A DNA stretch of 64,000 nucleotides. Origin: Paraescarpia echinospica (taxonomy: Eukaryota > Annelida > Polychaeta > Sabellida > Siboglinidae). The position numbers and the translations under genes were made by a program. Each line of letters begins with the position of its first letter. Positions within the stretch are counted from its first letter, which is position 1. The notes under the pieces are model-generated. The model searched no databases. It saw only the letters and a program-made list of their open reading frames with translations, and was not told the DNA's origin. Location: contig CM034541.1 of NCBI GenBank assembly GCA_020002185.1, positions 26,874,931 through 26,938,930 of the forward strand. Reading direction: 5' to 3'. Positions 58,074 through 64,000 of this stretch are shown piece by piece.

Positions 58074-58503
58074 GGGTCAGGACACTGTTAGACTTCCTGC
58101 TTGGTTACAGACGAAAAAAGTGCAGTATATTTTTTAGAAATGATTTTTTACAATATTCACTTGCTCTGACATAAGTGCATTTGAGTAGACAGATTTCTAG
58201 ATGTGATTGTAGAAGCTGTTGACAGTAAAATGGTGTCTTTTTAGCTGATTTTACTAAGCGGAAGGGTATTTGGCAGCAATTTGGCTAGTTGACACTTTAG
58301 CCGGATTACTGCCTGCATCCATTTGTAAATATTGACGGGTGTCATACATACAGGCATTTTGTAAGAGCAAGAAATATTAGATTTTGACTAAACAATGACA
58401 ACGGCAGGTGAGAAGTTTAATACAGTTTCTAGGTCACGTTTTCTTACAATCAGACAAAACGTTAACATGGTCGCCAATGGGAAAACTATCAGTGTGCAGA
58501 CCC
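58074..58503. mobile_element. 430-bp MITE-like element, 6-bp TSD CATAAG
   Basis: Comparison with copy 1 identifies the block exactly. The ends GGGTCAGGACACTGTTAG and the reverse complement of the right end, GGGTCTGCACACTGATAG, match at 15 of 18 positions. CATAAG precedes (58,068-58,073) and follows (58,504-58,509) the element, while copy 1 has a single CGTAAGG. No ORF. The superfamily is undetermined. Confidence 0.85.
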
Positions 58504-58683
58504 CATAAGCTTACAGCGGACGTGTTGCTGTTGTACCAGCCGCGGCCGGGGTAGCAATCCTTTGCCGTTCCAACAAGCTGCACAAGTCAAATGAAAGAGG
58601 TGCACGCGGCTTTCACGTGATGTCACGTTATTTAGTTGGACGAACTTGGTGGACGTGGCCTTGAGTTTGTGCGATATGTGTGA

Positions 58684-58700
58684 CCATATATGGATATAAA
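58684..58700 (+). promoter_or_regulatory. CArG box followed by TATA box (copy 2)
   Basis: The same CCATATATGG plus TATAAA arrangement as at 57,509, within a conserved stretch GTGTGACCATATATGGATAT. Confidence 0.4.
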
Positions 58701-58917
58701 CCCTGACTCGAATATGTCGCATGACACTGCTTACACAGAGTGCGCTTACATTGAACGACTGTTGCTATTTTTGTATCCCGTGTTTGAAGCATACCCGAGT
58801 TTACCTACGCGCTCATTCACGCATCCGAGAACACGCGCACAAGTGCGGGTCGCTTACGTAAATACCTATACACGCACGCAAGCAAACATATACATCATTA
58901 TATTTTATTAGAGCGAC

Positions 58918-59000
58918 ACACGCGCCGCGCACGCATACGCACACACACGCACACACACACACACACACACATACACACACATACACACACACACACATGC
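58918..59000. repeat. (CA)n microsatellite
   Basis: CACACGC grading into (CA)n. It is the opposite orientation to the GT tracts upstream. Confidence 0.93.
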
Positions 59001-59757
59001 ATGTGTTGGTGCGTGCATCAGTATCATATTATCAGCTGGCAATACAACTGTATGTTGATTCAATATTGTTTTGCAGGCCGTTTGAGATCTCATGTTGTGC
59101 CTTTGTTTTAGTCCGTTTTTAGTGTAACTTGGTAAAATGCGGGCCAGTAACTGGTTGAGGCAAAGGTCGAACACTAGTTAGTACCAAATTGTTCTATCGA
59201 TATTCTTGTGCATTCTATGGGTGACAACAATGGCCGCTGTAACATGACAATGTTAACAAGATGTGCACGACGCGTGTAGCGTACAACGTTTTCAGCAAGA
59301 TATATCACACTTACCATATGCATCTCACATAAACAGTAAATACCTTTAACTGCGGACGTTAGGTTGAATTTTTTACAGAACTGCAACTTTTCAGATATAA
59401 TGTGTGTGTTTACCTAAAGTTTCAAAATATCAACAAAATACAATCAAATGGCTGTGTGATGGGAGACTCTTTGACTCTTTAAGTTTGATTTCAAATGCGG
59501 CCAATACGTCCCCCCCACTCGCTCCACGATCAATAATGATCACTCCCTTATATTAAGTTATGTAATAACACTTATATAATGTATGTTCAACAATAACAAC
59601 CACTGTGGGGCCTACATCGGGGTTATTCTCAGCTTGCAAAACTCATTGGGCCAATGCAGTACCAATGACACTTATGTAGTAATCATAATTTACAAATTAT
59701 GTCTTGCTAGTTGAGTTCTGGAATATTTAATCTACAAAAATATGCGCGGGTATTTTT
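59001..59757. other. Intergenic, nothing recognised
   Basis: AT-rich. A C-run (GTCCCCCCCACTC) lies near 59,510. No motif or repeat was identified. Confidence 0.5.
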
Positions 59758-60711
59758 GTGGGCCCCTTTTCTTCCTTGGCACTAGGCATGTGCCTATACT
59801 GCCTACTGGTTAATCTGCCACTGCTTCTGAGTACAGTTAAACGTAAATTCAAAGAAACATGTTTTGTCATCGTAAATGTTACGTATCACCATTATGCAAA
59901 CGTGACCCGTCACTTGGTGAAGGTGAACGTCGGCAGTTGTAACTCTACCTTAATCATGCTACCTAATGCTGTCGTTTTATTTATCAGTTCTATATATTTT
60001 TGTAACATCCGATTTCTCTGCGAAACATTGCGTCGTTTATTAAATAGTACTTTAAAAATGTTGCGTTTGTCTAAAGATGATAATGGTGATGATAACGATA
60101 ACGATGATGATGGTGATGATAACGATGAAGGTGATGATAACGATGATGATGGTGATGATGATGATGATAATGATAATGACATCGATGATGATGGTGATGA
60201 TAACGATGATGGTGATTATAATGATGATGATAACGATGATGGTGATTATAATGATGATGATAACGATGATGGTGATTATAATGATGATAATAACGATGAT
60301 GATGGTGATGCTGATGATGATAACGATGATGATGATGATATGATGATGATAAAAGGGTGTTGTGTTAATTCCTACCACCCAAGGAAACGTGTGAATGACT
60401 TTGGTATTAAACGCCACAGAACGTTACCACGAGGTTCATTAGAAAGAGGTGCCCAACTGGCATCAACAATCAGAGAACTATATTCAACACAAATAAACAC
60501 ATTAAATTACAACAACTTTTCGAAAAATGGGAAATTGGTACTTTTCATCCGACATGAAGACAAAAACTTACGCAGTGCAAACGTATCTAGTCGATATAAA
60601 CGAATAAACCACAATGATCAATTCTTATATAACTCAGTTGCTCACATCAGCACACGCAATAATTTTCGTTTGAAATCATTTCGCCATTTACAGCACAATA
60701 ATATGCATTAG
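59758..60711 (+). CDS. Hypothetical ORF containing a (GAT)n acidic tract
   Basis: This 317-codon frame opens with a hydrophobic stretch (LALGMCLYCLLVNLPLLLST), has a second hydrophobic segment around residues 65-85 (LIMLPNAVVLFISSIYFC), then about 90 residues of Asp/Asn/Gly from a GATGATAAC microsatellite (60,076-60,350), and a basic, unremarkable C-terminus. The repeat region is open in several frames, so much of the length is a by-product. I recognise no family. It could be one exon of a real gene or chance. Confidence 0.2.
   Translation: MGPFSSLALGMCLYCLLVNLPLLLSTVKRKFKETCFVIVNVTYHHYANVTRHLVKVNVGSCNSTLIMLPNAVVLFISSIYFCNIRFLCETLRRLLNSTLKMLRLSKDDNGDDNDNDDDGDDNDEGDDNDDDGDDDDDNDNDIDDDGDDNDDGDYNDDDNDDGDYNDDDNDDGDYNDDNNDDDGDADDDNDDDDDMMMIKGCCVNSYHPRKRVNDFGIKRHRTLPRGSLERGAQLASTIRELYSTQINTLNYNNFSKNGKLVLFIRHEDKNLRSANVSSRYKRINHNDQFLYNSVAHISTRNNFRLKSFRHLQHNNMH
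60076..60350. repeat. (GAT)n / GATAAC microsatellite
   Basis: Imperfect trinucleotide array of about 275 bp with internal GATGATGGTGATTATAAT units repeated three times. Confidence 0.95.
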
Positions 60712-62804
60712 AATACTTGAAATTACCCCACACGTGCAATGGCGATCATACCAGCTAATTGCAAGGAAGATCCCATTGATTTGGCACAGAAAACAGACGC
60801 TAAACATGTTTTTCAAACAAATTTCATTATAATAGTAATGACACTATTAACTATTTTACCCTCCACCAGGGACACTAATTTCCCGAGACACACCACATAG
60901 GATACATTTGACTTACCTTTCTATGAGTGCACGAACCAGGAATAAAACATGTGAATGTGTTTTTGAAAGACTGCCCAACATTGACAAGATATTCCAGATT
61001 TGTTATGCATAGTTAGTAAAATACGTCACCCACTTTCTTTCCGTAGCATTTTATATCATTTTGTTTTACAATTAAATGTGTCTACTGTTTTCCTATCGGT
61101 GAGTTCGGCACCATTTTTGTTTACTTAATGAAATGTCCACTTCTGGGGTTACTAAAAAGACCATCATTCAAATTCGAAGTGTCGTCCAGTTTTTGACAAT
61201 CGCAACGGTACTATTTACCCGAAATATTTTATAAGTTTTATAAGAACTTACCCTACCAGTATAATTGCTAACGGGAAGAACCATTCGATGTTTAATGCGT
61301 CATTCTCCAAACAGTGTACTTTTTATGTGTTCATTGTTTTTTTAATTACACCATGTGTCCTACGTAAAATTACACTGGACACGTCATTGGCAGTATATGT
61401 CGCTATGAATAAATCTCTATTAAAAAATCGCAGGAAATTTAAATTTAGTGGTTAACTTTTGGGTAATCTCTTCTATAACCCGTGTCAACGTAGGTAAGGA
61501 AGCAATCCAAGATTATTCAGTTATCAACAATAATATATAATACCGTGTTCCTTCTACTCTGCATTAGAAACAGGAAGTTGTAAGCTACAACGCATGTTAC
61601 TAGTGCGAGGTTAAGAGAAAGCCAGGCAGTAAATGTACGAATTATACTTGAATATATCGTATGTAATGGGGGGGGGGGGTGTACAACAACGACACTCGCT
61701 TTCAATGGCTTACCCGAGTTCCTTGTAATAATGCGTATACAGTGGCACGTAACATGAATATAAAACACACTCACCAAGTCACGACACAAACAGCATAGTG
61801 TAGGCGGCCGTCTGATCTTTACACGGAAATGACGACATTACTGTACATGTCCACATTTGTTACACCTCATTTTTCATTTCGAACGGCAACTAAGACTTCA
61901 TGCGATCGATTTAATTGAAGCCTAACCACAGCCAACAGGTATAACGCAAATCACGGCTGTACCCGTATATAAGTGTCAGTGGGCATTTACTGTGGGGGGT
62001 CACGGTCGAAATCAGCGATGCCTGTCGCAGATCACTGATAGTTGATAAATCGGCGGTAATGTCTGCGCGCGCAATACATAAAGTAAGGGGATGCGGAAGT
62101 ATCTTCCATGTTTCCAGTGGTGAGACAGATTTGGGTTATGGCACATATTACGTCACAGTACTTTTCCAAGCGGCAGTCACGCACACTATTTCATTCGGGA
62201 TTTCATTCGGAAATCTGTCAGATATGCTGATTTTTATACATTAAACTGCGTGTTTATATTAATTAAGGAACCAGTCGGGTATTACACTTGTTTAAATAGC
62301 GTATTACTTTGTTATTTACGTGGTTAAAATAGAAAATTTATCTTCATGTCACCGTTAATGATATACAATAACTGTGCAACAAAATAGAGTTCAAGGCCTA
62401 CCCATTGCGTATTCAGCCACGTAAGGTTAGGGTGTCTACACAGAATTGATGCCTACAATAAATTAATCAAAAAATCATAGTTTATTTTTATTCGTTGTGT
62501 ACATGCCGTCCAGTATTCATATTCAATGTGCGAGTGAGTTGTTTACTCCACGAGTGAGTCACGCCTCGGTAGATCGACTGACAACTCCACCGCCACCGTA
62601 ACTGCATCGAGAAATACGGGGATGCATATTTGATTCAACCGATAACATTCATCTGGCGGGTGTTAGAGCAACCTGCGCAGCACAGTTACATACCAAACAT
62701 AAGAAAGAAGGCAAAGAACTACCCTGTGTTCAGATGCGGTGTCTCGGCTTGTGACACGTTTTAGGCTTGGCCTGCCAGTTATATAGCGTCCTAGTTCGCG
62801 AAGG
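60712..62804. other. 2.1 kb without a supported feature
   Basis: Only short random frames. A G10 run lies at about 61,669-61,678. No LINE, TIR or splice-flanked exon was recognised. Confidence 0.5.
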
Positions 62805-63207
62805 TCCTCCTATCTCCCAGACCTGTGCCATACGAGTGCCAACTGGTCCTCCTATCCCCCAGACCTGTGCCGTACGAGAGCCAGATGGTCCTCCTATCTC
62901 CCTGACCTGAGCATTACGAGTGCCAGATGGTCCTTCTATCTCCTAGACCCGTGTGCCTGTCCGAGTGCCAGATGGTCCTTCTATCTCCTAGATCCGCATG
63001 CCCCGCACGTGTGCCAGATGGTCCTTCTGTCTCCCAGACCTGTATGACCCGTACGAGTGATAGATGGTCCTTCTATCTCCCAGACCTGTATGACCCGTAC
63101 GAGTGTTAGATGGTCCTTCTATATCCCAAATATGTATGTCCCGTATGAATCCAGGTGGTCCTTCTATCTCCCAGACCTGTATGTCTCGTACGAGTGCTAG
63201 ATGGTCC
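62805..63207. repeat. 42-46-bp minisatellite
   Basis: About nine units of GGTCCTTCTATCTCCCAGAC plus CTGTATGACCCGTACGAGTG plus a 4-6-bp link. Left units are 42 bp and right units 46 bp, and identity rises toward the right. It continues for one more unit after the LINE insertion (63,861-63,905). Confidence 0.92.
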
Positions 63208-63860
63208 TCCATGCATTGCTGACATCAACGGTTGGATGACAGCAAACAAACTTCAATTAAATGGTGACAAAATTGACGTTCTGTTCGCGGGATCAGAGGC
63301 GCTGTGTAGAAAGATACCTAAAACTACAAAGATCGACGCTGGGGACGCCCAAGTGACCCCCAGTACATGTGTAAGAAATCTTGGGATCACGTTCGATGCT
63401 GGTCTTACAATGGATAAACAGTCAGTGCCATCTGTAGATATACTTGTCTGCAAATCCGAAATGTGGATAAAATCATCAAATTTCTTACGCCAAACAAATC
63501 ATCCATTCATTTATAACGTCCAGACTGGATGGTTGTAATTCGCTGCATTTCGGAACTGACACATTGAATATCAGCCCACACGCTCCCTCCGATCAAATTC
63601 TGCTGGTCTGCTGACAGTATCAACCACACGCCTCAAGTCTTTCGGAGACCGTGCGTTCTCCAAAGCGGCCCCTGTAATTTGGAACAATCTGCCACAGTCA
63701 GTCAGACAGTGTGACACTATTGTGTCGTTTAAGGCGGCGCTGAAGACACACCTTTTTAAAACCTAAATGAGTGACATATAATTGTGAATTTTTTTGTAAT
63801 GCGCTTTTAACAGAACTAAGGACTGGATACAGCGCTATACAAGACTTTATTATTAGTATT
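63208..63860 (+). mobile_element. L2 LINE 3' end inserted in the minisatellite
   Basis: A 5'-truncated element starts at ADINGWMTANKLQLNGDKID (RT post-catalytic block) and continues through VRNLGITFDAGLTMDKQ. After an internal deletion it gives the C-terminal block SFGDRAFSKAAPVIWNNLPQ and ALKTHLFKT, with its 3' end GGATACAGCGCTATACAAGA and a TTATTATTAGTATTA tail. The minisatellite resumes right after (ATCTCCTAGACC). No target duplication could be read. Confidence 0.85.
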
Positions 63861-63905
63861 AATCTCCTAGACCACTACGTCCCCGTACGAGTGCCGGGCA
63901 ATTTA
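63861..63905. repeat. Minisatellite unit right of the LINE
   Basis: ATCTCCTAGACCACTACGTC and CCCGTACGAGTGCC match the unit at 62,980-63,020. This shows that the LINE split an existing array. Confidence 0.85.
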
Positions 63906-64000
63906 CGAAGAAATATAGACGTCAACGGTGCTAAGCGTTTAACTATTTTGTTACATATAATAGCGGGAATCTGGAGCCGACAAACCTGCTCGTATTTATA

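Larger units (their letters stand above)
57903..58830. repeat. 751-bp tandem duplication, copy 2, split by a TIR element
   Basis: It is collinear with copy 1 to GCTCCATAAG (58,073), interrupted by the 430-bp element, then continues from CTTACAGCGGACG to CATACCCGAG and a diverged end. The right edge fades around 58,830. The last GT-rich part is not preserved. Confidence 0.82.

Noticed and set aside
60052..60417. Alternative Ile/Met/Thr-rich frames across the GAT repeat
   Set aside because: Shadow frames of the trinucleotide array. Even the longest frame there is only a weak candidate.
1..64000. tRNA, rRNA or tRNA-derived SINE heads
   Set aside because: I looked for B-box-like GGTTCGAATCC with an upstream A-box and found no convincing pair, but a covariance-model scan would be needed to exclude weak ones.

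Overview
This is a eukaryotic, almost certainly invertebrate animal, genomic window. It is AT-rich, has introns and GT/CA, GATA, TTCC and GAT microsatellites, and carries a dense mix of CR1/L2-like, RTE-like, Ty3/gypsy, Penelope-like and TIR DNA elements. A HEPN exon of the DZIP3 type, a family I associate with expansions in lophotrochozoan animals, makes a mollusc or related marine invertebrate my best guess. That guess is an inference and I cannot name a species.

Layout. Positions 1-13,298 are one continuous satellite array of a 57-bp unit (about 230 units), open to the left of the window, with 11- and 12-unit higher-order repeats and multi-kb internal block duplications. Because 57 is a multiple of three it is open in several frames, and I do not regard those frames as genes. 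A 109-bp triplication follows (13,890-14,222). From 15 to 23 kb lie two old, decayed LINEs with PHD-finger or 2A-like N-terminal remnants, one of them hit by a young LINE 3' end. From 23.7 to 41.6 kb two copies of a duplicated locus (23.8-26.2 kb and 31.1-36.7 kb) are interleaved with three deletion derivatives of one Ty3/gypsy element, a Penelope fragment, a three-level nest of transposons (27.5-30.0 kb), two LINE insertions whose empty sites are preserved in the other copy, and an RTE-type LINE (37.2-40.35 kb). From 41.7 to 43.4 kb are a deleted hAT-like element that still encodes a BED zinc finger and a 780-bp near-complete inverted repeat. A further LINE (44.0-46.25 kb) ends in (TTCC)n. 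From 46.6 to 47.25 kb an AT-rich diverged duplication carries a cluster of TGACCT half-sites.

From 50.2 to 50.9 kb (minus strand) lies the only convincing host coding exon: a HEPN domain with canonical splice sites on both sides. From 53 to 56.85 kb is an L2-like LINE that lost its catalytic palm and was invaded twice. From 56.9 to 58.8 kb a 751-bp tandem duplication carries a CArG box and TATA box in each copy, and one copy is split by a TIR element with perfect 6-bp flanking duplications. From 62.8 to 63.9 kb a 42-46-bp minisatellite is interrupted by an L2 3' end.

How the parts relate. Apart from the HEPN exon and some fossil mini-exons, the window is a transposon graveyard and satellite region. 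Its value lies in readable insertion history: empty versus filled sites, nested elements with target-site duplications, and satellite homogenisation. All element-family names come from motifs read by eye. No database search was possible.
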